Source of the DNA: Alloacidobacterium sp963823845
Lineage (GTDB): Bacteria > Acidobacteriota > Terriglobia > Terriglobales > Acidobacteriaceae
NCBI GenBank assembly: GCA_963823845.1
Contig: CAWGND010000008.1
Span: 1,240,001-1,304,000, forward strand
DNA: 64,000 bases
Direction of reading: 5' to 3'
The notes under the pieces were generated by a model, which had not been told where the DNA came from, ran no database searches, and worked only from the letters and a program-made list of their open reading frames with translations. Numbering within the stretch: the first letter of the stretch is position 1; the number at the start of each line of letters is the position of its first letter. This document shows positions 56,041-64,000 of the stretch, in pieces. The translations under genes were made by a program, and so were the position numbers.

Positions 56041-56325
56041 GTCACAGATCCTTCGGGTAGGGAAATGAATAATAGTTACTGGGATGCAAGCCGCTCGCGT
56101 GGAGCACAGATCACTGTAACCCTTCATCGATAGTAAAGAACAGATGATGAGCAAATTGCCAATGCTGCAGGCATTTTTTTCTATGTCAGTCTTGATTCCT
56201 CCTCGCAATCGCACCAGCGAGCCGACTCACGAAGCTTGCAAAAATGCACGAGGAACATTTGAACGACGTGCTATGCTGGCCCCGCAAGCATCCCACGCTG
56301 GCACCCATGATCTAATAGGGCTCAT

Positions 56326-56802
56326 ATGGGAATCAACAGCCTTACGTATGGCAACGACGGGCTCGCGCTGACCGAGCGGTTTGAGGGTTGCCAGCTTGCC
56401 GCTTATCAGGATCAGGTTGGGGTTTGGACGATTGGGTATGGGCATACCGGCGCCGGGGTATGTTCCGGTTTGACCATCACGCAGGATCAGGCGGCTGCGT
56501 TGCTCATGAGCGATGTGGCTGCGGCTGCGGCGTATGTCAATCAGGTTGTCACTGTGGCTTTGCAGCAGAATGAGTTCGATGCGCTGGTGGACTTCGTCTT
56601 CAACCTGGGCCGTGGGGCCTTTGCCGGGTCAACGCTGCTCAAGCACCTGAATGCGGGCAATTTTGCCGCTGCGGCCGATCAGTTCGATCTCTGGGACCGT
56701 GCCGGAGGTCAGGTGGTGGCTGGCCTGCTGCGCCGCCGCCAGGCGGAGAGAGCGCTCTTTGGGCAAGGTGAATCGGCTGGAGGGAAGAGCTCCAATGCCT
56801 GA
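56326..56802 (+). CDS. Phage-type lysozyme (GH24 endolysin)
   Basis: 158 residues without a signal peptide. The T4-type lysozyme core: LTERFEGCQLAAYQDQVGVWTIGYGHT, with the catalytic Glu (ERFEG), Asp (YQDQ) and Thr (GHT); then ITQDQAAALLMSDVAAAAAYVN, QNEFDALVDFVFNLG and GLLRRRQAERALF. It cleaves peptidoglycan glycan strands. Lacking a secretion signal, it would need a membrane pore or another route to reach the wall, as phage endolysins do. Its last 8 bp overlap the DUF4231 gene, a membrane protein, which could serve that role. No other phage gene is nearby. Confidence 0.9.
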   Translation: MGINSLTYGNDGLALTERFEGCQLAAYQDQVGVWTIGYGHTGAGVCSGLTITQDQAAALLMSDVAAAAAYVNQVVTVALQQNEFDALVDFVFNLGRGAFAGSTLLKHLNAGNFAAAADQFDLWDRAGGQVVAGLLRRRQAERALFGQGESAGGKSSNA

Positions 56803-57280
56803 GCCATCCGACCTGCCCGGAGGACCAACATCTACGAGGCTGCAGGACCAGATTGACTGGTATGGCACCAAGAGCCGCAAAGCGCAGCGCGCCTTCAAAC
56901 GGATCAAGGTCATCGAAATTCTTGCCGCTGCCCTCATCCCTTTTCTGGGCAGCCTGACGGTGGTTTTTAAGAGCCTCAAAGACAACGTCGCATTGATTAC
57001 CGGCGCCCTCGGCGTGCTTATCACCATTCTCGAAGGCGTCCTGCACCTCAACCAGTATCAGGAGAACTGGACGAACTACCGCTCCACAGCCGAAGCCCTC
57101 AAGCATGAGAAGTACTTGTATCTCGGCAGAGCCGGACCGTACGCGAAAGCGAATGCGTCCGATCCGGACTCGCTGCTCGCCGAACGCGTCGAGGCTCTCG
57201 TCTCACAGGAGCACTCGCAGTGGACCAATATCCAGCAGCAGCAGACCGTGAAAGAGCAAGGCAGCGGAGCACACGACTGA
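56795..57280 (+). CDS. DUF4231 (SLATT-like) two-TM membrane protein
   Basis: 161 residues from an ATG inside the end of the lysozyme gene. After a charged N-terminus (LQDQIDWYGTKSRKAQRAFKRIKV) come two adjacent transmembrane helices (IEILAAALIPFLGSLTVVF and VALITGALGVLITILEGVLHL). Then comes a cytoplasmic helical tail with YQENWTNYRSTAEALKHEKYLYLGRAGPY and LLAERVEALVSQEHSQW. This is the DUF4231 pattern, which belongs to or resembles the SLATT two-TM families predicted to be pore-forming effectors in nucleotide-second-messenger conflict systems. Overlap with a signal-less lysozyme suggests a holin-like partner. It is convergent with the TIR gene. Confidence 0.8.
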   Translation: MPEPSDLPGGPTSTRLQDQIDWYGTKSRKAQRAFKRIKVIEILAAALIPFLGSLTVVFKSLKDNVALITGALGVLITILEGVLHLNQYQENWTNYRSTAEALKHEKYLYLGRAGPYAKANASDPDSLLAERVEALVSQEHSQWTNIQQQQTVKEQGSGAHD

Positions 57281-57289
57281 AACTGCTAT

Positions 57290-58306
57290 TTACTGTGCGC
57301 GGACGAATTCGAACTGATGCGTGTTACCCGCGCGCTGCCCATAGGTATTTTCGACCACCACCTCGAGCTTTCCTGTGCTTCCGGGGGAGATCGTCAGCGA
57401 GGCCACGCGACCTTTTTCCTCGCCAGTCGTATTGTTCAGAAAGCTCCATGTCGCCTTCGCCTTCTGCCCGTCGAAAACCGCGTTCTGCGAGCCCCAGTCA
57501 CAGTTGCCCGGCTTGCACAAGCCCCAGGCGTGAATAGCGAGCTGATTGCCGCTGCCCGAGATATCGAGTTCGGCAATTGCGTTGCGTTCCGCCGCCGAAG
57601 GGTTTGTCCATTTACCGTCGAGCTGGCTGGTTCCGCCGTCTGTACCCTGGTGTAGGTCGTACACAATGGTAAACGCGAAGAAACCGATCACTGCTATGAC
57701 CACGACCGCGAGCACAATCAGTCCGACCTTTATAGGCTTCTTCAGCTTCGTCCCCTCTGACGCGGCTTCCGACGCTGCATGCGGTGGTGGGAGTTGCACC
57801 GGAACGGTGGCGTGGACGGTGTCGCCTTCGGTCGCTTTAGTCGCGTGCACGTATTGCGTGAGCGCCTTGACAAGCAGCTGTACGTCAGAGTTCCAGCGTG
57901 CGTGCGTGATCTCGACGCTGTTACGGTAGGCCAGGTCTTTCAGGTTGTCCGGAAGCTGGTCCGCGTGCGGCATGTGAGCATCGTGCACCAGCACCGGAAT
58001 GACGGCGATGTTGCGCCCGAGCGCCGAGGCGATTTCGAGGCGGACGTAGTCGTTGGCATTGTCGAGGCGCCGCAGGCCGTCTGATCCGGTAATCGTTGCC
58101 CAAGTCGGGCCAATCATCGCGAGCAGCACGCCGCAGCAGGCCACATTGTCGTCAATTGCCTTGCGAAAATCGGTTCCCGGATCGATGCCTGACACATCCA
58201 TGAAGACGGCATCGCTGCCGAAGGCCCGCGTCAGATCGTCAAAGAGCCGTCCAGCTTCGCCCTCCGAGTCGTCACGGCGATAGCTGATGAAGATGGCATG
58301 CTCCAC
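57290..58306 (-). CDS. TIR-domain protein with TM helix and beta-domain
   Basis: 338 residues from the GTG at 58306, with AGGAG eight bases upstream. A TIR_2 domain (about 1-135): AIFISYRRDDSEGEAGRLFDDL, VFMDVSGIDPGTDFRKAID, LLAMIGPTW, and NDYVRLEIASAL with a Glu that may be the NADase catalytic residue, then IAVIPVLVHDA. A linker, one transmembrane helix (VGLIVLAVVVIAVIGFFAFTIV) and an extracytoplasmic beta-domain with LDGKWTNPSA and HAWGLCKPGNCDWG follow. TIR domains hydrolyse NAD or make signal nucleotides in bacterial immunity. The outside domain could sense a ligand. It is convergent with the lysozyme-DUF4231 pair, 9 bp apart. Confidence 0.85.
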   Translation of the reverse strand: MEHAIFISYRRDDSEGEAGRLFDDLTRAFGSDAVFMDVSGIDPGTDFRKAIDDNVACCGVLLAMIGPTWATITGSDGLRRLDNANDYVRLEIASALGRNIAVIPVLVHDAHMPHADQLPDNLKDLAYRNSVEITHARWNSDVQLLVKALTQYVHATKATEGDTVHATVPVQLPPPHAASEAASEGTKLKKPIKVGLIVLAVVVIAVIGFFAFTIVYDLHQGTDGGTSQLDGKWTNPSAAERNAIAELDISGSGNQLAIHAWGLCKPGNCDWGSQNAVFDGQKAKATWSFLNNTTGEEKGRVASLTISPGSTGKLEVVVENTYGQRAGNTHQFEFVRAQ

Positions 58307-59017
58307 TGAATTCTCTCCTCTACTCCGCGAGGACAAGAATAGGGGTTGATTGGCGGAGGCGCAAGCGGCATCCCACCCTCTCCCTCTTTTCACAAGTGTA
58401 TTGTTATGAGTGGGTTAGGAAATCGACTTCGACGCAAGTGATTCGTCATCAATGAGTTACATTTTAAATATAGAAGAAATAAGGACTTAGCGGGTACTGG
58501 TCTGATGGAAGTAGCAAAAGCTCTGGTCGCGAAGCGCGGGTGACTGGCACTTTTTCCCGCTGGTGAAGATGTGACGGCACTCGTTATACACGCTGGGACC
58601 CCCGGTATGTTTTTGTAAATTACTGAGAGGGCGTTGGTTAGGGGATCGTGAGATCGCTCATATGCGGAAGTAATGCCGGCTGGCCTGGGCGGCGAAAAAT
58701 CCCAGGCTAAAGCCCGGTGCTTCTACCGTGCGCTTCGCGCGAGTCCGTGTCTCTACATCTAGTTTAGCAATTTAGGGGAAATAGTCGGCGAAATTGGCTC
58801 AGGGTTTTTCTCTTTGGATTGTGTGGGTTAGAAGGTTTCTTTCACTTTGGGGACTTGACAAGCTGAGCAACTGCCCCACTCAAGCCAACAGAAGGCTTGA
58901 ATGGGGCACCCTGTCCGATTAGTCGACCTCCGGTTTGCGACGATCTGGGCATTAGGGGGCGAGATGGGCGTTTCCCAGTACAAACCAGAAACTGATGACT
59001 GCAGCCTCTAGACGCTC
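58307..59017. other. Long intergenic region, no gene seen
   Basis: About 710 bp with no open frame of convincing composition. It carries the palindromic repeat at 58874-58906 near its right side and a less GC-rich stretch around 58400-58500. Confidence 0.5.
58874..58906 (+). repeat. Palindromic repeat, ACTCAAGCC family, copy 1
   Basis: CCCCACTCAAGCC (58874-58886) and GGCTTGAATGGGG (58894-58906) are inverted repeats with one mismatch around AACAGAA. An inverted-orientation copy lies at 63138 and a third copy at 63825. Confidence 0.7.
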
Positions 59018-60223
59018 TTACAGCCGTGCAGGAATATTGATGCCAAACGTCCATTTCCAGGCATCGCCGTCCTTTACATAGATCGACGTCCCCCAAATAG
59101 CAGCATTGATCTTCTGGCCGTAACAGGTGCCGACGGCAGTACCCGTAAATGTCAGAATGCCGGCAGCCGGGGACAGCATCGTGCCGGCGGCGTCGGTGAC
59201 GCTAACGCTCTTCACATCGCATCCGGCGCTTGTCCAGTCCTTTAACGCATCGGCCTTGGTCGGGAAGTAGGTGCCAAAAGCATTGATGAATGAAGCATCG
59301 GGAGCCATCACAGCCGCAAGTTTCCTGGCGTCGTGGGCTCTCCAAGCTTCCCAGAAAGGCCTTTCGACTGCGAGCATGGCCTCGGTGGCGGCATCGGGAG
59401 CCGTTGTTTTGGCCTCGTCTTTTTTGGGCGCTTCTGTCACCTCAGCCGGTTTTGCAGGGGCGGCTTTCAGATCGAAAACCGCAGCTTCGGCGTGGAAGAC
59501 TAATTTCCATTGGTCACCATCGCGAACGTACACACTTGCCTCCCGGCTGTTATCCGGTACCTTTTGTCCGTCGCATGTGCCGTCAATGGTGGTCTTATAC
59601 GTGAGCAGCGCTGCATGATTGTCGATCGGCCTCACCTGCTCGTCGGACAGAGCGTAACTCCTGATCTCGCAATCGGAGCCCGTGTATTCCTTGATCGCGG
59701 ATGCTTTATCCAGCCTGCCAGACGAACCGTAGCCCACGAACTTGTCCGAAAGAGATGTTAGAACGAAGTCGCTGGCGCGACGGACGCTGCGCGTGCGATA
59801 CTTCCGACATCATGCGCGGTCATAGCGTCCTGAATCGCTTTTCGTCTCTTTGTTCTAACTCTTTATTATTCTTCCTATTGCAGGCGGTAGCCGATTCCAT
59901 CCCCATAGCATAACCGCATCCGCCGCAAACGCCAGCGTCTTCCTTCAAACCGCTCTATCCGACCTGCTCCGCGCGCGCTCCGTCTACTGAGCGCAGCTGA
60001 TCTCGCGGAGCAGCTCCGATAGTCCTGACGTTTCCCAGAACTTCGCGTCCTTGGACTTCCATGCCTCGTAGGCACTCGTTTCGAGCGTCACAAGTGCATC
60101 CTTCGTAGCTGCGATCGCAGCGGTCGCTTCAGTCGTATTAACGGAGTTCTCATAGCTCGCCGATACATTTCCGGCGCAAGCCGCGAACGTGAGAGCGGCC
60201 GCGAAATGCTTGACCTTGACCAT
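59018..60223 (-). pseudogene. Tandem SnoaL/DUF4440-like secreted protein, interrupted
   Basis: An ATG at 60223 with GGAGGACC upstream opens a signal peptide (VKHFAAALTFAACAGNVSAS) and the start of an NTF2-like domain (LVTLETSAYEAWKSKDAKFWET), but a stop follows after 79 residues. The homologous continuation, LSDKFVGYGSSGRLDKAS, resumes at about 59752 and runs through the rest of domain 1 and a second, similar domain (PFWEAWRAHDARKLAAVMAP, YVKDGDAWKWTFGI) to 59018. About 276 bp of unrelated sequence separates the halves. Both domains resemble DUF4440/SnoaL-like small folds of unknown substrate. The downstream part has an internal GTG (59737) but no signal. Confidence 0.7.
59753..60028. other. 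Insertion splitting the SnoaL-like gene
   Basis: About 276 bp that interrupt the first NTF2-like domain. It contains a 10-bp inverted repeat CTGCTCCGCG/CGCGGAGCAG (59964-59973 and 60004-60013) and a T-rich patch (59835-59880). No transposase and no clear terminal repeats or target duplication were seen, so its nature is uncertain. Confidence 0.4.
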
Positions 60224-60823
60224 AGATTGGTCCTCCAAGAAACACTTTATCTGCATCGGAGATTGTGCGGACAGGAGACCGGTCCATAGAAAGAACGCGG
60301 CAAGTGAAAGAGCTGAGAACGGACCTCTGAGCATCACGGCTCGTGGTGGTGCCTGAGCATAGCAGTTCATCGCGTGGTTCGCGTACGATTCGGCGAAACG
60401 CACTTATCGATCGGAGAAGGGAAGCGTACGTAGCGAGCTTTCAGACGCGTTGCCGCCGTCCCGCCTTGGGTTCGTAGCGAAAAGTCCTGTGAAGTCCTAG
60501 TGCTGTATCTGGAGCGCCCCGCGACGGCAGTGCGCAGTTGCATGCTCTCAGAGCAGGGCGCTTCGGATACAGCGACTTGAAGGAAGCCGCCCCCATGGAA
60601 GGCTATGTACTTTGAATGGCGCTGATCGGGTGGAGAAGTTTGACCAAGTCGTTAATCTGGGCATGATCTGCGGCTTTTAAGTCGTGATGGAGCGGTGAAG
60701 GATCGCAATGTGGCATCCGGCGGGGGCTGAAGAGATGAGCGACCGAGCGTCCCGGGACAGATGAGACAAGGAACCTGCATGCGTGCCGAAGCAGGGGCAA
60801 AGGCCGAAGATGGGGATAGAGGT
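60224..60823. other. Intergenic region beside the IS91-type element
   Basis: 600 bp with no supported gene between the SnoaL-like gene start and the transposase stop. The left end of the transposable element presumably lies here, but its boundary could not be placed. Confidence 0.4.
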
Positions 60824-62017
60824 TCAAGCTGCGCACCGGTTTGGTTGAGGTGGAGAACGAAGCAGCAGTTGCGCAGCGGAAAGCCGTTCGACAGCGCGCA
60901 TGGTTCCGCCACAGACTGGGCAGTTCCAGAGTAAATGGGTCTCTTCAGTGGACATCGAAGCTGCCGAAGCAGCCTTTTGCTCTGAGCCGCTGAGTAGTCG
61001 AGAGCATAGCGGCAACAGGGTAGCGCGGTTCCGGTTGGCGAGGAACCCGAAGTTGCGGATGCGGACGAAGCCTGGCGGCAGCAGATGGAGCAGGAAGCGG
61101 CGCAGGAACTCTTCGACGGCCAGAGTCATGAGCCTCTTCTTGTTGCCGTGGGCAGAGTCGCGCCAGCGGAAGGTGACGTTGCCATCGGAGAGCGCAACCA
61201 GCCTGCTGTTGGAGATGGCGACGCGATGGGTATAGGCGCCGAGATAGCGCAGCACGTGTTCAGGGCCGCCGAAGGGAGGCTTGGAGTAGACGACCCAGTC
61301 GTGGCGGAACAGTACACGCAGCCATGCGGCGAAGGTGCGTGGCTGGGCAAGAGGCAGAAGGTTGCCGTAAAACTGGAGTTCGCCTCGATGGAAGGCGCTA
61401 CGGAGTCCGGCGACGAACTTGCCGCGGAAGACACGGCTGAGCACGCCGATGGGCAGGAAGAAGGAAGGCCGGGCGGAGATCCATCTGGAGTGATCTGGTG
61501 CGAGGCCGCCGGCGGCAACGACACAGTGGATATGGGGATGAAACTGCAATCGCTGATTCCAGGAGTGGAGCACGCTGAAGAAACCGATCTCGGCTCCAAG
61601 ATGTCGAGGGTCGCGAGCAATCTCACGCAGCGTCTCGGCACTGGCGTGAAAGAGCAGGTTATAGATGAGCCGCTTGTTCTGTAAAGCGAGCGGGGCCAGT
61701 TCCCGCGGCAGAGTGAAGACGGCATGGACATAGCGGGTGGGCAGCAGTTCTCGTTCACGCGCCTTGAGCCAGCGCAGGCGCGCGTTGCCCTGGCACCGTG
61801 GGCAATGCCTGTTTCGGCAGGAGTTGTACGAGATCCTGGTCGTATGTCCGCAGCCGGTACAGCGATCGCGATGTCCGCCCAGCGCGGCGGTGCGACAGCG
61901 CGTGATGGCCAGCAACACTTTTCGGTGTTGCCAGTTGATCCACTTACGGCTGTGTTCAAGAAATGCGTGTCCTGCACAGCGAACAATGTCGGCCATCTCC
62001 AGCGGAGGCCGGCTCAT
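60824..62017 (-). CDS. IS91 family transposase
   Basis: 397 residues. An N-terminal zinc-binding transposase domain (CTGCGHTTRISYNSCRNRHCPRCQ) is followed by the Y2-type rolling-circle core: the HUH motif in FHPHIHCVVAAGG, and the catalytic Tyr probably in LRYLGAYTHRVAISNSRL. The C-terminus has another CPVCGG motif. It nicks DNA at the element end and starts strand transfer. The ATG overlaps the integrase stop (ATGA), so the two are translated together. The length is close to other IS91 transposases and no frame break is seen, so it may be active. Confidence 0.92.
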   Translation of the reverse strand: MSRPPLEMADIVRCAGHAFLEHSRKWINWQHRKVLLAITRCRTAALGGHRDRCTGCGHTTRISYNSCRNRHCPRCQGNARLRWLKARERELLPTRYVHAVFTLPRELAPLALQNKRLIYNLLFHASAETLREIARDPRHLGAEIGFFSVLHSWNQRLQFHPHIHCVVAAGGLAPDHSRWISARPSFFLPIGVLSRVFRGKFVAGLRSAFHRGELQFYGNLLPLAQPRTFAAWLRVLFRHDWVVYSKPPFGGPEHVLRYLGAYTHRVAISNSRLVALSDGNVTFRWRDSAHGNKKRLMTLAVEEFLRRFLLHLLPPGFVRIRNFGFLANRNRATLLPLCSRLLSGSEQKAASAASMSTEETHLLWNCPVCGGTMRAVERLSAAQLLLRSPPQPNRCAA

Positions 62018-62898
62018 GAACTGTGCTTGCGTCCTCCTTGTCGAGAGAACGTGAGAGCATCAAGCGGGCTGGCAGTTGCGCTGAGATGCCGTTGGGACAG
62101 ATGCAGGTAGACGGTAGTGACCTCGAGGTCTCGGTGACCGAGCAGTATCTGGATCGTTCGCAGGTCGGCGCCGGCTTCAAGAAGATGTGTGGCGAAGCAG
62201 TGACGTAGAGTATGCGGATGGATGTGCCTGTTGTCGAGGCCGGCGCGTTCGGCGGCGATCTGGCAGGCATCCCAGAGGACCTTAGTGGTGACAGGGTAAC
62301 TTGCCGTGTGCCAGCGGTTGCCGGGAAAGAGCCACTCCTTCGGCTTGCGCCGGAGGCCGCGCCAGTAGAGGCGCAGCGCATCGAGCAGCTTCGGGCTAAG
62401 CATGACATCGCGGTCCTTGCCGCCCTTGCCCTCCCGGATATGAACCACCATCCGCTGGCTGTCGATGTCACCGACCTTCAGGTGGGCCGCTTCCGCGCGC
62501 CGTGCACCCGTGGCATAGAGCGTCATCAGCAGGATGCGATGAAACTGCGAGTCTGCTGCGTCAATGAGGCGTGCCACCTCCTCCTGGCTGAGCACCTGCG
62601 GAAGGTGTCGCAACTTCTTCGGATAGGGCGTCTCGGCGATGCTCCAGCCGCGCTTCAACACGTGGATATAGAAGAAGCGCAGCGCCGCCAGCCGCAGGAT
62701 TACGGTGTTCGGACTGAACTTCAGCTTGGTGAAAAGCATCGCCTGATACTTGCGAATGTCCTCGGGGCCAAGCTGATCGGGCCGGCGATGAAAGTATCGG
62801 CTGAAGTGCTCGACACCGTGCAGGTAAGTGCGGATGGTCGTATCGGCGAAGTTGCGACGCCGCAACTCCTCAAGCATGAGCTGGCGTAGTTGGTTCAC
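62014..62898 (-). CDS. Tyrosine site-specific recombinase
   Basis: 294 residues from the GTG at 62898, preceded by GAAGGAGG. An N-terminal SAM-like core-binding domain (LMLEELRRRNFADTTIRTYLHGVEHFSRYF) and a C-terminal catalytic domain carry YATGARRAEAAHLKVGDID (first Arg), HIREGKGGKDR (Lys), HPHTLRHCFATHLLEAG (His-x-x-Arg) and LLGHRDLEVTTVYLHL (His and nucleophilic Tyr). All catalytic residues are present. A tyrosine recombinase upstream of an IS91-type transposase is a recurrent pairing. Confidence 0.92.
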   Translation of the reverse strand: MNQLRQLMLEELRRRNFADTTIRTYLHGVEHFSRYFHRRPDQLGPEDIRKYQAMLFTKLKFSPNTVILRLAALRFFYIHVLKRGWSIAETPYPKKLRHLPQVLSQEEVARLIDAADSQFHRILLMTLYATGARRAEAAHLKVGDIDSQRMVVHIREGKGGKDRDVMLSPKLLDALRLYWRGLRRKPKEWLFPGNRWHTASYPVTTKVLWDACQIAAERAGLDNRHIHPHTLRHCFATHLLEAGADLRTIQILLGHRDLEVTTVYLHLSQRHLSATASPLDALTFSRQGGRKHSS

Positions 62899-63137
62899 AG
62901 AGAATCCTCCTTCTCTGCGCACCAAGCTACCCGGTAGCCTCAAGTGTCAGTTCAGTAACACGCGGATGCGTCCGCCGCCGCCGCGGCTTCGTTCATGTCG
63001 GCATGGCAGAAGTGATCCCCGGTGCGGTCTTCCAACTACTTGGTTTCTCCCGGTTTACCGTCTACTAGGAAGTAATGCAGTCGTCCGTATAACTGACTAA
63101 TCGAACATGTGCTGTTCTCGATGCTGGATTCAAACTG

Positions 63138-63170
63138 ACCCATTCAAGCCTTCTGTTGGCTTGAGTGGCA
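63138..63170 (-). repeat. Palindromic repeat, ACTCAAGCC family, copy 2 (inverted)
   Basis: CCCATTCAAGCC, TTCTGTT, GGCTTGAGTGG: the reverse complement of the copy at 58874 with only end differences. It lies between the IS91-type element and the VOC gene. Confidence 0.7.
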
Positions 63171-63238
63171 GTTCCAATGAGTGTCCGCGAATTTTAATGA
63201 TCCGGGCCTGAAGACAACGTGCTATAAATGGCCGACCC

Positions 63239-63622
63239 ATGAGCGACCAGCCTTCATCGCCCGACGTTGTTGCCTTGCGGCCATTCGTCCCGTCAATGGA
63301 TTTTGAAACCAGCCTGCGCTTCTACGTGGATCTGGGCTTCGCCGCCCATCGATTCGACAAGGGACTCGCTGCGATCGAACTCGGCCCGTTCGGTTTCCTG
63401 CTTCAGGACTACCATGTTGAAGCATTCGCCGGGAATTTCATGATGCACTTGCTCGTGAATGACCTCGACGCCTGGTGGAAACACATCGAAAGCCTCGACC
63501 TCGTCGCGAAGTATGGAGTACGGGCCCCGAGCCCACCGGTAGTCCAGCCCTGGGGCCTGAGGGTCGCTTATGTAGTAGACCCATCGGGCATCCTTTGGCA
63601 CTTCGCCCAGAAGCTAGTCTGA
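63239..63622 (+). CDS. VOC family (glyoxalase/bleomycin resistance-like) protein
   Basis: 127 residues forming one vicinal-oxygen-chelate module pair: VVALRPFVPSMDFETSLRFYVDLGF, IELGPFGFLLQDYHVEAFAGNFMMHLLVNDLDAWWKHIE, and GLRVAYVVDPSGILWHFAQ. The beta-alpha-beta-beta-beta pattern and DPSGILWHF ending are typical of single-gene VOC proteins annotated as bleomycin resistance or glyoxalase. Possible metal ligands include His 74 and a C-terminal His rather than the canonical Glu. The substrate is unknown. It stands alone between two repeats. Confidence 0.82.
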   Translation: MSDQPSSPDVVALRPFVPSMDFETSLRFYVDLGFAAHRFDKGLAAIELGPFGFLLQDYHVEAFAGNFMMHLLVNDLDAWWKHIESLDLVAKYGVRAPSPPVVQPWGLRVAYVVDPSGILWHFAQKLV

Positions 63623-63905
63623 CGTTCGGACCAACCCCCTATGCAGTCGGAAAATACCACAAATCTGCGTTTAAACGTGGGCTTTGCGAACGCCCCGAGG
63701 ATTGGGAGTGGAGCAGCTTTCTTCATTATGCGACCGGGCAGGGGGGCGCGTGGAGATTGAGTCGGAATGGACGGCTCGAAGGCGTGAGCGGGTTGCGGGC
63801 AGGCTCTCTCCTGCTATCGAACTACCCGACTCAAGCCGAAAGAAGGCTTGAATGGGCCACGCGTCACTCCGGGTCCGTCGAATTGGCGCGTTCTTCGGCG
63901 GAAGT
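63623..63905. other. Intergenic region with repeat
   Basis: About 280 bp with no gene seen, containing the third palindromic repeat copy at 63825-63858. Confidence 0.45.
63825..63858 (+). repeat. Palindromic repeat, ACTCAAGCC family, copy 3
   Basis: CCCGACTCAAGCC and GGCTTGAATGGGCC around GAAAGAA: the same orientation and core as the copy at 58874, with a changed loop base and ends. Confidence 0.65.
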
Positions 63906-64000
63906 TTACGCCAGCGCCAGATTCATGTTGCTGATGGCCTCGTCGATCTCCCCCGTGCTCTTGAATCCGATCGTGGCACAGTCCACGCCCGCATTCCGGA
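63906..64000 (-). CDS. Probable aldo/keto reductase, C-terminal end
   Basis: Only the last 30 or so residues are in the window, on the minus strand, ending at a TAA (63906-63908). They read RNAGVDCATIGFKSTGEID and continue EAISNMNLALA. Family members often end with a similar TIGF(K/E)S...EIDEAI...N segment. With so little sequence the family is likely but not certain. Confidence 0.45.
   Translation of the reverse strand, partial: RNAGVDCATIGFKSTGEIDEAISNMNLALA

Larger units (their letters stand above)
60824..62898 (-). mobile_element. IS91-type element with integrase and transposase genes
   Basis: Minimal extent, covering only the two coupled genes (integrase, then HUH transposase). True ends are outside this span and were not identified. 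IS91-family elements move by rolling-circle replication and lack terminal inverted repeats and target duplications. Confidence 0.75.

Noticed and set aside
56041..56325. Possible small gene upstream of the lysozyme (MMSKLPML...)
   Set aside because: The open frame from 56144 overlaps the lysozyme gene, has no ribosome binding site and its composition is not convincing.

Overview
The window is a high-GC bacterial chromosome segment, most likely from Acidobacteriota (class Terriglobia, Acidobacteriaceae-like). This is inferred from the mix of very large Oar-like TonB-dependent receptors with carboxypeptidase-like N-terminal domains, orphan MacB/FtsX-type permeases of the duplicated acidobacterial kind, a pheS-pheT-coiled coil-zapA-6S RNA order, and dispersed intergenic repeats containing CTGAGCGAAG. 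No rRNA, tRNA or CRISPR array was found.

Layout. 1-5.6 kb: 3' end of pheS, a frameshifted gene, pheT, a ZapB-like coiled coil, zapA, 6S RNA with a recognisable promoter, a divergent Lgt and a 49-residue protein overlapping it. 5.8-13.9 kb: a hotdog thioesterase and an M23 peptidase facing a seven-haem cytochrome, altronate dehydratase, a decayed permease, a gene fragment and obgE. 14.0-20.9 kb: two tandem, heavily frameshifted TonB-dependent receptors. 21.1-23.1 kb: mnmG with four frame changes and an in-frame repeat. 23.3-29.3 kb: a heavy-metal RND efflux operon led by a small Cys/His membrane protein. 29.3-31.6 kb: a truncated permease. 32.0-41.2 kb: a Tat-exported DUF3500 protein, a GH36 alpha-galactosidase, a secreted protein, a UBP zinc finger plus a CDGSH iron-sulfur protein, a PLP decarboxylase, an aldose-epimerase-like protein and galactokinase. 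41.4-50.5 kb: alpha-glucan phosphorylase, then a three-gene overlapping transglutaminase/DUF2126, ATP-grasp/alpha-E, transglutaminase operon. 50.7-54.2 kb: rpsU, a zinc-ribbon protein, a receiver protein, an MtaB-like methylthiotransferase and infC with an ATC start. 54.3-58.3 kb: a pseudokinase-SPOR protein, a small protein, and a lysozyme/DUF4231 pair facing a TIR-domain membrane protein. 58.4-64 kb: a repeat-rich region with a SnoaL-like gene split by about 276 bp, a two-gene IS91-type element, a VOC protein and the end of a probable aldo/keto reductase.

How genes work together. The first block covers Phe-tRNA synthesis and cell division. The efflux genes form an inner-membrane pump, lipoprotein adaptor and outer-membrane channel. 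Alpha-galactosidase, the epimerase-like protein and galK suggest galactoside use. The 43.9-50.5 kb operon matches the predicted peptide-ligase/transglutaminase systems. The lysozyme-DUF4231-TIR group is the best candidate for an uncharacterised, possibly defence-related module.

Caveat. Frame changes cluster at 14-23 kb, several sit in short C or G runs, and they hit the broadly conserved mnmG. Many are therefore probably sequencing or assembly errors rather than true pseudogenes. All family assignments come from reading motifs; no database search was run.
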